A program made the translations under genes and the position numbers. Below are positions 34,346 through 46,639 of a DNA stretch of 64,000 bases, piece after piece (positions within the stretch are counted from its first letter, which is position 1; each line of letters begins with the position of its first letter). The DNA is from Talinum fruticosum (lineage: Eukaryota; Streptophyta; Magnoliopsida; Caryophyllales; Talinaceae). The notes below the pieces were generated by a model. The model did no database searches, was not told the origin of the DNA, and saw nothing but the letters and a program-made list of their open reading frames with translations. The stretch covers positions 3,520,501-3,584,500 of the forward strand of contig JAITYX010000003.1 in assembly GCA_021018815.1 (NCBI GenBank), read 5' to 3'.

Positions 34346-34429
34346 CCCTTTTAGTGATTGTTTTCCTAATGAGACTCGTATATGTTGTCATTGATAGATT
34401 ACCTTGTAATGCTGATATAGTCAAAACTT

Positions 34430-35668
34430 TTCCAAGAGACATGTCTAGAGCCCAAAAAGAAAAGATAAGATCTCCGGCTAAATATTATGTTTAGGATGAT
34501 CCTTACTTATGGAAATTTTGTGGAGATCAGATTATAAGGCATTGTGTAGATGACACTGAGTTTCATTCTATTTTAACTTTCTATCATTCATCTGAAACTG
34601 GGGGCATTTTGGACCAAAAAGAAGAGCACACAAAGTCTTAGAATGTGGATTTTATTAGCTTACTATTTTTTGTGATGCTTATGATTTTTGCAAAAATGTG
34701 AAGCATGCCAAAAGACAGGAAATTTATCGAGGAGGAATCCAATGCCCCTATATAATGTGTATGTGTGTCAAATATTTGATGTGTGGGACATGGATTTCAT
34801 GGGACTGTTTCCCTTTCCTTTAGTTTTACTTACATACTCCTGTTTGTTGATTATGTGTCTAAATGGGTTAAAGCGATAGCTACTAAAGCCGATGATGCTA
34901 AGACTATGGTGAAACATGTAAAATCTCGTATTCTACATAGATATGGCGTACCTAGAGTGGTCATCAGTGATAGAAGGACACATTTTTGTAATAAAACTTT
35001 AGCTACCTTGCTAGCTAAATACCATGTAACTCATAAGGTGTCTACAAGTTATCATCCCCAAACAAATGACCAAGCTAAAATCTCTAATAGAGAAATCAAA
35101 GGAATTATAGAAAAGTTGTTAGGCCGGATAAGAAGGATTGGAGTCGTATATTAGATGAAGTCTCTGGGCTTATAGGATTGCATACAAGACCCCTATAGGT
35201 ATGTCACCTTACAGGCTAGTCTTTGGAAAAGCATTTCATCTCCCTGTAAAGTTAGAGCATAAATCATATTAGGTTGTAAAGAAATGAAATTTAGATTATG
35301 ACTTAGCACTAAAGGAGCGTAAGCTACAACTATAGGAATTAGAAGAGATTCGTATGGAAGCTTATGACAATTCAGTAATTTATAAAGGTAAAGCCAAAGC
35401 ATTTCATGATGCTAAGCTTGTGAAGAAGGAATTTCAAATAGGGGAGAAAGTGTTATTGTTCAATTCACAACTGAGACTTTTTCCTAGTAAGTTAAACTCC
35501 GGATGGCTAGGATCTTTTGAGGTAGTAAAGACTTATCCACATGGGGTTGTTGATATTAAAAGTTATTCTACTAAAAAGATTTTTAAGGTGAATGGTCACA
35601 GGTTAAAGAATTTCTATGAAGGAAGCCAAATTTGCTTAGTAGAGAAGATCCATTTAGAAGACCCATGA
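34430..35668 (+). pseudogene. AT1 integrase
   Basis: Fragments of the HHCC zinc domain are at 34560-34720 (KCEACQKTGNLSRRNPMPLY). The core has FDVWDMDFMGLFPFP (first Asp), then, after a shift, VDYVSKWVKAIATKADDAKT, HRYGVPRVVISDRRTHFCNK (second Asp) and YHPQTNDQAKISNREIKGII (Glu). The C-terminal part at 35354-35668 has KEFQIGEKVLLFNSQLRLFP, GWLGSFEVVKTYPHGVVDIK and FKVNGHRLKNFYEG. 35150-35350 contains several stops. All three catalytic residues are recognisable, but the reading frame is lost. Confidence 0.85.
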
Positions 35669-35669
35669 G

Positions 35670-37032
35670 TTACAACGATGTTTAGCCAAAGATGGTAAAC
35701 AAAGGCGCTGGTTGGGAGTCAACCTAACATTTTCGGGAAGTTTCTATAATTTTTACTTTAATTTTATTTTTATTTTTATTTTGCATGCATTAGGGACAAT
35801 GCATGAATTAAGTGTGGGGAGTGCATCTTGCATTTTAATTTTATGCATTTATTTTTTAAAAAAATTAAAAAATTTAAAAATTTTTAGTGTCTTTCTTGTG
35901 AAGAAATCCATGAACATGAATATATGCTAGGTTAACTTGCTTAAATTTTTATATTTATAGTTTTTCTTTCCTTTGTAAGTGAGAAATTTGAACATGTTAA
36001 TTGTCATTCAGAGTTGTTTGAGTTGATCCTCATATATTTCTTGAATAAGTAACAATCATAATTTTTCTGTCGGTTTGATCATGTTATATGTTCGTGATAG
36101 AGGTAATAAATTGACTTAAACCTGTTCACCTAGACTACTGAACTTAGTAGAATGACTCATTGAAAATTTGATTTTTCTTGTCTTGCATATTAAATTTTAG
36201 AATAAGTTGCTACCAACATAGGTTGGTTCAAGTGGTATGACACTTGTTCCCCTTAAGCGGCTTGTGTATGGAAAAGACCTGTGCTTGGAAGAGTCAACCC
36301 CATTAAGGGCCGTTTAAAACTCGAAACATGCCAACAAAAAAATGCTAGTCTACCAACATGGGTCGGAGTTGGTGGCTCGGAACGATTTCCCCTTAAGTTT
36401 AGCTCTCAAACTAAGCATTTATGAATGGAGTAACCCATGCTTGGGAGAGTCATGCCCCTTTTGGACCGATCAATGGCTCTAACCATACTAACGAAAAGAA
36501 AAAGAGAAAAAAATAGAGTATGAACTCCAACACCTCTATTTGGGTGAGTGGGAAACAGGGAGTGTTATATTTCTAAGACCCTATATGGGCCTCGAAGATG
36601 TGCTTGAATGGAGTTAAAAAAAAAAAAAAGTTGGAAGAAAATTTACAAAACAAGTTTATTATCGATTTTTAGTGAGTTATCTCGCTCATTCAGCGTCTCT
36701 ATAACCATAATGCACCTTAATTTTTCACATCCTAAAGTGTTTTAGACTTCTTGACCGGAAAGTACATGTTTGAAAAAGATGGATAATTTTTGACTTTTGC
36801 TTAATTGAAAGAGACATTTCTAAAGCTGATGAATAAACTCTTTAATAACAATGAAATGTTTAGTTTTTCACTTGCTTGGGAAAGGCAAATTTTCACCAAA
36901 CTGTTTTTGGAAGCAAGACAAATCTAGTGTATACTTTATGTTTTATGTATATCTTTGTAAGAAAGCGTAACACTAGATCGAGTATTAGATTTCTTTGGAC
37001 GAGGACGTCCAAAGTTTAAGTGTGCGAGAATT
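35670..37032 (+). other. AT1 3' non-coding region up to the PPT
   Basis: This sits where Athila elements can carry an env-like ORF, but none is readable here. It contains the phrase AAGTGTGGGGAGTGCATC (about 35810), a purine motif, and an imperfect direct repeat: 36209-36300 and 36350-36475 both go CTACCAACATRGGT ... CCCCTTAAG ... TGCTTGG(A/G)AGAGTCA. A purine-rich GTGCGAGAATT precedes the LTR and is probably the decayed PPT. Confidence 0.6.
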
Positions 37033-39100
37033 TGTGAAGTCGTATTTTGTACGTATTTTTAGTAGTTATATAGTTTATATTATATAGTTTATTTTATCTA
37101 ATTTATCCTAATTTATCTATTTTTAGGTAATTGTCGAATAAAGGGGAAGAGAAGAAAAATGTTAAAAGTGAATTTTTAGCTATCGACAAGCGTAAAAGAA
37201 AAGCTACGAAGTCAATCAAAAATAATGACTCATACAATATTAATATTTTATGAGGATTTATTTTGAAGAGGAGAGTGAAGAGAAATAATCATACTTCTAA
37301 ACCCAATAGGACTCCTCCTTAGAGTTGCATGAGAAAAAGGAAACTTAAAACAGAAGAAAGAGGAACAACCTAGCTCCCTCACGACTCCTTATCTACCCGG
37401 CAACCCATCACTACCTCATCACCAATTTATCATCATCATAATCCTCCTCTTTTTCGTCACCTCCTTGCTTCACCATATATACATCTTAATCATTAATCGT
37501 CATCTTCGCACTCTCTTGGCTGGCGGACCTCACGCCATCATCATCTCTCATCTCTCATCACTAATCATCATCACCATCAAATTCCTCATCACCTCAATCT
37601 CTATCTTGCATCACTATCATCCACTTCTCCCTCTCGGTTCTCTTCATCTCCATAATCATAATCATCACTACTTCTTTCTCGTCACCTCAACTTCACGCCA
37701 CTTACAGCCTCATCTCTCACCATCATAATCAATCTACTTCATCATCCCCTACGCTTCTTGATCGTCATCAACATCGCCGTTCGCATCCAAAGAAATTTGT
37801 ATCGGTAGTATTATTTAGTATCGTAATTTTTTACGAGTAAAGATTGAATTTTTTTGTTAGATTAATATTGAAGATGTTATTTTTATTTAGTTTATGTGTT
37901 TTAAATTACATTATGTTTGAGTAGTTTTTTATACTTAGTATAATCTATTCGAAACCATGTTAAATTATTTATTTTGAATAAAGTTTCGATCTTTATTATC
38001 TTATTGATTAGATCCATGATTCTATGATAATTTGATTTCAATGTTTATCATTTTATGTCTAATTAATTGGAGTGCACGCTAATTAGTTTTATATAAATTC
38101 ATATGATAGTTTAAAGGGTTTAAGTATGTAATTGCTTGATCTTTTAGACATAAGTATCACCCTAGTTAATCATGGATGGCTCATACCCATCTCTTTTAAT
38201 TAGGAAATTATCATAGATCCTTTTTAAATCAATTTACTAGTGGATTGGTTATTAGCTGCTAGTTGATGTTTTTCTACTACTTAATGCTCTAATTTGATTA
38301 AATTCTAGTGCTAGTGTTAGGGTTATCAATATTAGTAGGGTTTATATTAGGGATAGGCCTAATTAAACTAATAACTAAGGAAAAATGGGGAATATCCGCT
38401 TGTGGTTGTCTTCTACGGTTTAGCTTATGGGTAGATCAATTTGTGTGTTAATCATAAATAATAATTTACATAGTGGATATAGATTATACTAAGTGGTTTT
38501 TATAAAATTGATATCTTTGATATTATTTATTTGCTTTTTAGTTATTTTACTTGTCAATTTTTATTTACAAAGTTACAATCTTTTATTATTAATTTCATTA
38601 CTCCGCCATTAAATAACAGTCTTTGAGGTTAGTTTTAGGAATTTTATTTTAATTTAATTTTGAGTCTTTATATATTTTAATTTTTAGATTATTTGTTTGT
38701 CGGTTTTTGTTATTTTTGAATCGGTTTGTCGAAATTAGTTTATAAATAGTTTCTTTTATTGCTTTTAGTGTTTTATCTTCTTTTAGGCTTTAGATAGAGT
38801 CCTAGTTTGATGTCATTAAATTTTAAAATTTTTGGAATTAATTTGATAATTTTTCACATGTAATTCTTGAATTTAATTATTGCAGATTTTTAATTAAATA
38901 AATTTAAAAATTATGTTTTAAATTTTATTTTTATATTTTTAGGGTCTGGTTAGGTCTACAAAATTAGTGTTAATATTTTAGGTAATTTTAGTATTTATTT
39001 TCGTAATTAATTTTGTGCAAAATTTTACTTATTTAATTTTCTGTTTTAGAATCTGTTCATTTTCTCGCCTTAGTTCTCTATTTTAATTGTTCTAAAAGTA

Positions 39101-39159
<59 letters not shown>

Positions 39160-39609
39160 ATATTTATGGGTTATTATAATTTTTATATTTTGTCTAGATT
39201 TTTTATTTATATTGTTGGATAATTTTCTGTTAATTTTAGTTATTAAAATTCGGAGTTATTTTCTCTTTTGATTTTCTGTTTTGAATTTTTATTTGATTTT
39301 CCCTTTTGAATTTTTCAAAATTAATTAAGATAATTATGTCAAAATTAAATTATAAAAAATAAATTTGGAGAATTTCAGAAGTCCTTCTTATAGGAAATTT
39401 TAGAATTTTAGTAGTTTAATTTGATCTGTTTGAGGTTTTGTTTTACAAGATAAACAAATAAAAATAATTAGATTAGTAAGTTTAATTGGATTGAAAGTTT
39501 GATTTCTACATTATATTTCCTTATGGAATCGATCCCTACTATCCTATGCTATATTGTTAATTATAAGCCTAAGTAGTGGCAAAATTTGTAGTCGTACGAC
39601 AAGCTAACA
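37033..39609 (+). repeat. AT1 3' LTR
   Basis: Complete copy: TGTGAAGTCG ... AAGCTAACA. It contains the ATCATC/CACCTC-rich segment (37390-37760) and a long TA microsatellite absent at that length from the 5' copy. Its final 120 bases have no counterpart in the 5' LTR. Confidence 0.88.
39102..39157. repeat. (TA)n microsatellite in the AT1 3' LTR
   Basis: About 28 TA units. The same place in the 5' LTR (30007-30020) has about six, so expansion happened after insertion. Confidence 0.9.
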
Positions 39610-39956
39610 GATTCGTTGTATACAGATGATGCATTTGGAAAAGGATTTGGATGCGTATTGATGCGGAATGGTAAAGTGATCGCTTATGCATCACAACAGA
39701 CTAAAGACATATGAAGCAAAATATCCAACTCATGACTTGGAGTTAGCCGCAGTTATTTTCGAGCTAAAAATTTAGAGGCACTATCTATATGGTGTAAGGT
39801 GCGAGATTTATACGGACCATAAAAGTCTCAAGTACATCTTTACGCAAAAGGAATTAAATATGAGGTAGCGAAGATGGCTAGAACTACTAAAGGATTATGA
39901 TATGGAAATCAAGTATCATCCAAGTAAAGCAAATATGGTAGCGAGATGCCCTCGGC
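39610..39956 (+). pseudogene. T1 RNase H, 3' of the AT1 insertion
   Basis: Resumes with the YTDDAFGKGFGCVLMRNGKV-type strand (a 2-base loss near 39624), then IAYASQQTK, THDLELAAVIFELK-like sequence, [20 protein letters not shown] and [10 protein letters not shown], followed by a stop, then RWLELLKDYDMEIKYHPSKA. The normal VADALSR end is altered near 39945 to ARCPRH by a small deletion. The Asp of the YTD motif and the Glu of the LELA motif remain. Confidence 0.82.
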
Positions 39957-41044
39957 ATGAAAACAGGGTCGGTAGCTTGTTTGCTTACCGAGAAACACCA
40001 ACTCATAAGGGAGTTAGAAAAACTTGAGGTTGAGGTGATACTACCAAATGACCAAGGTTATTTAGTAGCTATACAAATGAAGTTTCCCTTGGTAGACAAG
40101 ATCAAACAAATTCAAAGTTCGGATTCGGAATTGATGAAAATCAAAAAGGGTGTAGAGGAGAATCGGATTAAGGAATTTAGCATTGAGAACGAGACACTTT
40201 GGTACAAAGGAAGGTTATGCGTGCCCAACGTCGGTGAGCTGAAAAGAGAAGTAATGAAAGAAGCTCATAACTCAGGCATTCACAATACATCCCGGAAGTA
40301 CAAAAATGTACCATGACCTAAAAAGTCATTTCGGTGGATATGAATGAAAAGGGATGTAGCAGAGTTTGTAGCTCATTCTCTCACATGCCGGAAGGTAAAA
40401 CCGAACACCGGAGACCAGGAGGGTTACTGCAACCTCTACCAATTCCTGAATGGAAATGGGAAGATATCATCATGGATTTTATAACAAGATTACCCAAGAC
40501 TCGGAAGCAACATGATTGCATATGGGTGGTAGTCGATAGATTGACAAAGTTAGCCCATTTCCTTGCAATCAAGATAACTTTCACGTCTTAGCAGCTAGCC
40601 AACCTCTATATAGCTGAGATAGTCAAGCTTCACGGTGTTCCTCTCAGGCATCGTATCGGATCGGGACGAGTAAGTTCATTGCTAAGTTTTGGCATGGGTT
40701 TCAAGAGGCGATGGGTACAAGTCTCCACATAAGAACAACTTTCCACCCGGAGTCCGATGGGCGGACATGAATGTACAATTCGGACTCTAGAAGATATGTT
40801 GAGAGCATGTGCCATGTATTTTATGGGTAACTGGGATAACAACCTACCGTTAATTGAATTTGCCTATAATAACAGCTACCATGCAACTCTAGGTATTCCG
40901 CCATATGAAGCATTGTATGGTCGCCGATGTAGAACTCCCGTGTGTTGGAATGAAGTGGGAGAAAGAATACCCTCTAAGGTCGAAATGACAGATCAATCCA
41001 CAGAGGCGATCAAAATAATACGAAAAAGGTTGCGAGCGGCCTAA
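39957..41044 (+). pseudogene. T1 integrase
   Basis: 39957-40316 holds the N-terminal part, with DSELMKIKKGVEENRIKEFS, LWYKGRLCVPNVGELKREVM and EAHNSGIH of the zinc domain. 40334-40591 has [20 protein letters not shown] and [17 protein letters not shown] (first Asp). 40640-40760 (IVSDRDE-like, then HPESDG) is frameshifted. 40757-41044 has CTIRTLEDMLRACAMYFMGN, LPLIEFAYNNSYHATLGIPP and YEALYGRRCRTPVCWNEVGE. A stop at about 40315 and two frameshifts inactivate it. Confidence 0.87.
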
Positions 41045-41062
41045 GACAGACAAAAAGGTTAT

Positions 41063-41476
41063 GTGGATCTAAAGCGGAGACCCTTAGAATTCCAAGTTGG
41101 GGATCACATGTTTTTAAGACTCTCTTTGCTAAAAGGGAACTTGAGATTTGTACAGAAAGGTAAACTTAGCCCTAGATTTGTTGGACCCTTTCAAATCTTG
41201 CAAAGAATTGGTTTTGTAGCTTATAAATTGGCTTTGCCACCCGCTCTTCAAGGTATTCATGAAGTCTACCATGTATCTAACCTTCGCAAATATGTGTCGG
41301 ATCCGGAGCACATCAAACATGAGCCTTTGAAGGTTAAGGAGAACCTTACATTTGAGGAAGAACCGATCCGCATCCTACAAAGACAAGAGCAAAAGCTTAG
41401 GACTAAAACTATTCCGTATGTCAAAGTACTCGGAAACACCATAAGTGAGCTGAAGCGACATGGGAGGCGAACGTGA
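41063..41476 (+). pseudogene. T1 integrase C-terminus with chromodomain-like tail
   Basis: LEFQVGDHMFLRLSLLKGNL, KLSPRFVGPFQILQRIGFVA, YKLALPPALQGIHEVYHVSN and LRKYVSDPEHIKHEPLKV form the GPY/F-type module. The following PIRILQRQEQKLRTKTIPYV and KVLGNTISE correspond to the short chromodomain of Tekay chromoviruses, thought to steer integration to particular chromatin. The expected ATWE end is spoiled (frame lost after about 41440). Confidence 0.8.
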
Positions 41477-41540
41477 GATACGGGAGAAATACCCCACTCT
41501 GTTTACATTAGGTATCTAAATTTCGAGGACGAAATTTTTT

Positions 41541-41555
41541 GAAGAAGGGGAGAAA
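41541..41555 (+). other. T1 polypurine tract
   Basis: GAAGAAGGGGAGAAA directly before the 3' LTR. The phrase TTTCGAGGACGAAAT just upstream also precedes the G2 PPT at 56939. Confidence 0.85.
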
Positions 41556-44280
41556 TGTGAGACCCGAAATTTTGAGTAGATTAATTATATAGTTAAATTA
41601 AACTAAGTATTTATACGTAATTTATTTTATGTAATTATTATGTGCTTATGTGCTTATATAGTTTAATTAATAAACATGATTGCTCGTTTCATTGCAAAAT
41701 AAAAAAATATAAAAAAGGAGCTATGTATACAATAATAGAGCAAGGAGGGGATTAGTGTTAAGGGACATGTGCATGTGCTGGCAATACCTGAGGAAGCCAT
41801 GCCAAAAGGGAAAGAAAGAAGTAAAGGGAACCAAACAAAAGCAGGGAAACGAGAGAGGGGATCGAGCGAGAAAGAACAGAGCAGAGGAGGGAGAGCGCGC
41901 GAGTGTGAGAGCCAAAGAAGAGGCCGGAGGCCGGCGTTCGAACGGTTAATGGAGGGGAGGCGGCCAGCAAACACGAGGGAAAAAGCAAGGGCACGAAGGA
42001 GGGTGAAATCGAGATCGGGAGAGGAGAAGCGAACGCAATGGCCGAGAAAGACGGTCGGTGAGCAAAGAAACCGCGACCGGCGATGGTGTCATGCATAAAG
42101 GAAGGCGATGAAACCGGGGCTAGACCGGGGCTGGCAGCAGAGGAAGAGGAAGGAGAGGAGGAAATTGACCTAGGCTAATCTGAAACACAGTAAACCTTCA
42201 ATCCCTAATTCGAGGTGGGTAGTCTTATACTCTAAATCTATAGTAATTTCGAAGCCCAATTGAATTTTGTTGTGAATATTGAATGTTTATGCTATTAAAC
42301 GAATTTAGTAGTTGTTAAAAGTGGAACTAGGAGCCTTGAAGGGATTTCGTGGTTGTTTAAGCCTGAATTGGAAACCCGAGAATTCATATGGAGTTAGGGT
42401 GCTTAGGTCTAGTGAGTTGTATCGAGATTTCAGTCGGTTGGGGATGAACACGTGGTGATTTGGGCATAAATTATGAATAATGTTTTAGTTGAACCCTTAA
42501 GGACTTCATGAGTTCTCTTCTTTAGAAGATGACTATTAATATTTTGAGACAATGATTTGGAGTATAAAGGGAGTATGAGTTTATCTTGATTCGAGCACAA
42601 TCGAGGCATGGATGTGACAAGTGGGTGATCTTGGGTTAAATTGAGAGTTGAATATATCTAAACCCTTGAGAGAAAACTACATTTGGAGATGAATGGAGGT
42701 AGAGGAATTGTAGTAATGAAGTAAGACTAAGTACTATCCGGCCAAATATGGGTAAAAAGAGTTTGATTAGTGATGTGGAGGCATAATCGGAGAACATTGA
42801 AGCCAAGATGGTAAATTGTGAGAAGTTGAGACATGTGAGATTAATGGTAACTACTTGTGGTTATTGTTGCTAAAAAAAAGGAATTAATTTTACTAAATTG
42901 GTAATATTAGAAAGGTATAGTTGGAAAGAAGCCGAGAATGACTATCCGTGTTGAATTCTAGCTATTTGTGCAAGTGATGGTGTTAAATGATGTTCAAAAG
43001 TAGTTTTAAAAGGAGTTCCGTATTTTAAGTGAAATGATCCTTGAATGCAACTTCTTGTAAACTCGCCTTTCAAATGTGATTATGTTTTAAAAGAAGCAAA
43101 TCTAATTGAGAAACCGAATTTGGAAGGATGGCACGTGGTGCTATGCCTTCCATTGTATTAAACCAATTTGAGAAAGTCTGTTTGAAGTAGACATGATGAA
43201 TGATTATGTGCAAACTGTTTTGAATCGACTTGGCTAGGATCGTTTATCATACTCGAAGGGTTTGAACTGCGGTCCTTATCCGTGAGGATGCCCGGCTAGA
43301 AACTTCAAGCGAAGGGTTCTAACAGGGGTCCTGCGATATCAGGATGCCCGATCCGAGACTCCTTAGAAGATCGGTCCCTGGAACCTTTGTTCGGGGTCGT
43401 GCCCTAGAAATTATGAAGTCCTAGTTTGAGTCCATGAAAGCCTAGAAAGTTTATTCAGTTCTAAAAGATCGTTAATGATTACGAAATCGTGCTTTTAAAT
43501 GATTGAAGTATTATGATCTTCACGTTGCAAACAATTACAAGTGATTTCATTGAAAAGTATCCAGATTTGTATTACGTTATTATGTTTTCACCGATTTCAT
43601 TATTATGAGCAGTAGGTATAAAGAATTTCCATTTTAAGAGGGCAAGATTTCTTCGGTGAGCTTATGGTTTGCTCACCCTTACAATTTCCCCTTTTCCCCT
43701 CCCAGTTGTAGGTACCCTTTGAGATGGTTGACTGGAATGCTTGTCTTTGGTGGTAGTTGTAATTGAAGTTTGGTTTCATGTGTTTCCATGTTTAGTATGT
43801 TGTAAATATTGGGTTACTCATGTAAATATGCAATAATGTATAGTAAAGTTAGATGTATGCGCAGAGACCCGAACTAGTAGCTCCGATTAACCGAGAATTT
43901 CCATCTCTCGGCAATTTTGTTCTTAGCGAGTTGTAACTTGGTTTGTACCTTAAATTGTAACTCGGTTTGGAATTTGGTCTTGTGGCTGTGAATATACTTC
44001 GCATGTGGTCGTTGAGTTACGTACTCCGAGCGTGTGGCTCGTTGAGTTATATTATGGTTTTTGTGTAGTGTTTTAAGGCTTTAAGCTTGGGGGATAATCC
44101 ATATTACAAACGAATATCGGCCAAAATTTTTAGAAAATTTTCAAACAGTTTTGGAAAATTACCTTCTATGTCTTTAAGTTGGATTTAGACAGACTAAGTC
44201 GACACCTGAGTGAGCCTTGGGAGTTCCTTTAAGGAACTCTAGCGATGTAATACTCTTAGGGTGGATTTTGGGGTGTTATA
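41556..44280 (+). repeat. T1 3' LTR
   Basis: Close copy of 17995-20686. It ends GGGGTGTTATA (TG...CA mutated to TA at the edge), followed by CGTAG. It carries a short extra duplication near 44010-44040 (a TGTGGCTCGTTGAGTTA-type repeat) absent from the 5' LTR but present in related form in G2 (59890-59930). Confidence 0.9.
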
Positions 44281-44285
44281 CGTAG

Positions 44286-45165
44286 GCAAACACTGAACAT
44301 GATATCCGGCCTTCTAGATGTGAGATAAAGTAGAGATCCGATCATACCTCTATAGAGTTTCGATCTACCGCTTTACCATTCTCATTTGAGTCCAGTTTCA
44401 AACTGGTACTCATAGGTGTTGCTGCATGCTTCACATCTTGTAGTTTATACTTCTTCAAAAGCTCCTTGGTATACTTGGATTGATGCACATAAATCTCATC
44501 CTTGTCTTGTTTGACTTTTAGACCAAGAAAGATGTGAGTTCTCCATCATACTCACTTGGAACTCCTGTCTCATCAACTCGGAAAACTCTTAACATAGAGT
44601 TTCATTAGTAGCTCCAAAAATGATATCATCAACATAGATTTAAGTAATAAGAAAATCTTTCCCCTTGGTTTTTATGAAAAGGGTTTTGTCACTCGACCTC
44701 TTTTGAAATCATTTTCAACTAAGAAACTGCTTAGTCTTTCATACCAAGTGCACTCGGGAGCTTGTTTAAGACCATATAATGCTTTTTGTAATTTGAAAAC
44801 ATAATTTAGAAATTTTGAGTTTTCAAATCCAGGGGTTGCTCAACATAGACTTCTTCTTGAATGAAACCATTCAGAAAAGTACATTTCACATCCATTTGAT
44901 AAAAGCTTAATATTCATGCTAGATGCAAATACCAACAAGATTTTGATTGCCTAAATCCGAGCAACAGGTGGAAAGGTTTCCCACAATCAATTCCTTCTTC
45001 TTGATTGTAACCCCGGGAAATAAGTCTAGCCTTATTTCTAACTACCAACCCTTCATCATCCAGTTTGTTCTTAAAAACCCATTTGGTTCCTATGACTGGG
45101 TGGTTAGATGGTGGTTTGGTCGAGTCAAGACTTGGTTTCTTTCAAATTAATTGAGCTCTTCTTGC
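44286..45165 (-). pseudogene. S3 reverse transcriptase (RVT_2)
   Basis: The minus strand continues S3 pol right of T1. Homology to S1 and S2 RT runs from the VIGTKWVFKNKL-type entry near 45090, through GETFAP-like, MDVKCTFLNGFIQEEVYVEQ-like and the IYVDDIIFG core near 44622-44636, to the KYTKELLKKYKLQDVKHAAT-like end near 44440. No long frame survives. A small deletion at about 44530 removes part of the ELNFFLGL motif. Confidence 0.8.
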
Positions 45166-45433
45166 ATGGCCTCTACCTATTCAGGTTCATTTAGGGCTTC
45201 TAGTGCATTTTTGGGTTCAGTTAATGGTATGAATGCAGAAAATACACACAGATTATACAAAGAAGATTGAGTCCTTACCCCACTGTTGATATCGAAAGTG
45301 TGTTTTCAGGTGGGTGGTTGGATGCATATTTGAAAGCTTTACATGTCTTTTGATTTACCAAGTTTGTTGGTTGAATAGGCTGATTTTCAGTTGGTTGATC
45401 TTGCTGAGTCTCGTTGACTTGTTCTTCAACATT

Positions 45434-46629
45434 CTAAGCCGGCTCTTGAGTTTGTTCGATCCGAGTCATACCATTATGAGTTGCTCCATTATGAGTTACC
45501 TCGGTAATTCTGTTTTGACTCTTTCCGAGCTCATCTTCAGCAAGTTCATCTTCATTTCTATTGAGTCCGAGATATGAGAATGTGGACTCACTTATCCTGC
45601 AAAGATCAATTTCATCATAGACAACCTGGATACTTTCTTCCACTTTGTTAGTTCTTTTGTTAAAAACTAGATAAGCTTTGCTATGAGATGAATAACCTAG
45701 AAATATACCTTCATTTGACCTATCATCAAACTTAGTCAAATGCTCCTTACCATTGTTGTGGACAAAACACTTACACCCGAATAGTCCGAAGTAGGAGACG
45801 TTGGGTTTCTTTCCTTTGTAAAGCTCGTAGGGTGTTTTCTTCAAGATGGGTTTGATGAGACATCTTTTGAGTGTGTAATTCGTCGTATTGATTGCCTCGA
45901 CCCGTAAATAGTAAGGTAGATCATTTTAAATCATCATAGTTCTTCCTATTTCTATAAGAGTTATGTTCTTTCTCTCTGCTACTCCATTATGTTAAGGAGT
46001 TCTTAGTGCGAGAGAAGTTGTGAGGGATGCCATTCTTGTCACGAAGTTTGGAAATTCCGAGTAATCGAACTCCCTTCCATGGTCGGTTTGAATCCTTCTA
46101 ATTTGAGTATGAGACTCCAGTTGAATTTTTTGCAGATCTTAGTGAATTCTTTGAAGGCTTCATTCTTGTTCTTAAGAAAACACACCCAAGTAAATCGTAA
46201 GAAATCATCAACAACAACAAGTACAAATGATTTACCTCCAAGACTTTTCACAGGAATTTCACCACACAAATCCATATGAAGCAATTCAACCACTTTGGAT
46301 TTAGATATAGTTTTGAGTGGCTTGAAAGATGATCCGACTTGCTTACTCTTTGTGCATGCCTCACATATTTTATCTTTCTTGAAGGCACAGTTCGGTAAAC
46401 CCCTAACCAAACCATGAGATGCAAATTTCTTGATAGTATGCATGCCGATATGATGTAATCTACGATGCCAGGTCCATGAATCATCATTCACGTAAGCTTT
46501 TAAACAAGATAAATTATGAGTTAAATCTAAGAGAGAAATAGTGTAGGTGTTACCCGACCTCATACCCGAGAGCTTAGTCTCTTTGGTGACTGCATCGGAG
46601 ATGTAGCAGTTGGTCCGAGTAAACATCAT
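45434..46629 (-). pseudogene. S3 integrase
   Basis: 46629-46039 is open for 196 codons: WTWHRRLHHIGMHTIKKFAS, GLPNCAFKKDKICEACTKSK, HMDLCGEIPVKSLGGKSFVL, then VVVDDFLRFTWVCFLKNKNE, covering the zinc end and the first Asp. After shifts near 46030-45900, 45844-45434 carries TPYELYKGKKPNVSYFGLFG, DEGIFLGYSSHSKAYLVFNK and an acidic C-terminal stretch. This is the best-preserved integrase of the three Sireviruses. Confidence 0.87.
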
Positions 46630-46639
46630 CTCTTGACCT

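Larger units (their letters stand above)
27942..39609 (+). mobile_element. AT1: Athila-type Ty3/gypsy retrotransposon inserted in T1
   Basis: LTRs start TGTTAAGTCATATTT (27942) and TGTGAAGTCGTATTT (37033); the 3' LTR ends AAGCTAACA at 39609. GATTAC lies before the element (27936-27941) and GATTC after it (39610-39614), best read as a GATTC duplication with one inserted base. Removing AT1 restores the RNase H strand order of T1. The internal order is gag, protease, RT, RNase H, integrase, then a long non-coding 3' region. Gag, protease and RT motifs are of the Athila lineage. Confidence 0.88.
17995..44280 (+). mobile_element. T1: Tekay/Del-like Ty3/gypsy chromovirus, interrupted by CAC2 and AT1
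   Basis: LTRs at 17995-20686 and 41556-44280 are near-copies, flanked by CGTAG. A tRNA-iMet-type PBS and a PPT abut them. The plus-strand order is gag, protease, RT, RNase H, integrase and a chromodomain-like C-terminus, which is the Ty3/gypsy order with the integrase tail of Tekay chromoviruses. CAC2 cuts gag and AT1 cuts the RT/RNase H region. Without the inserts T1 is about 10 kb. Confidence 0.9.
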
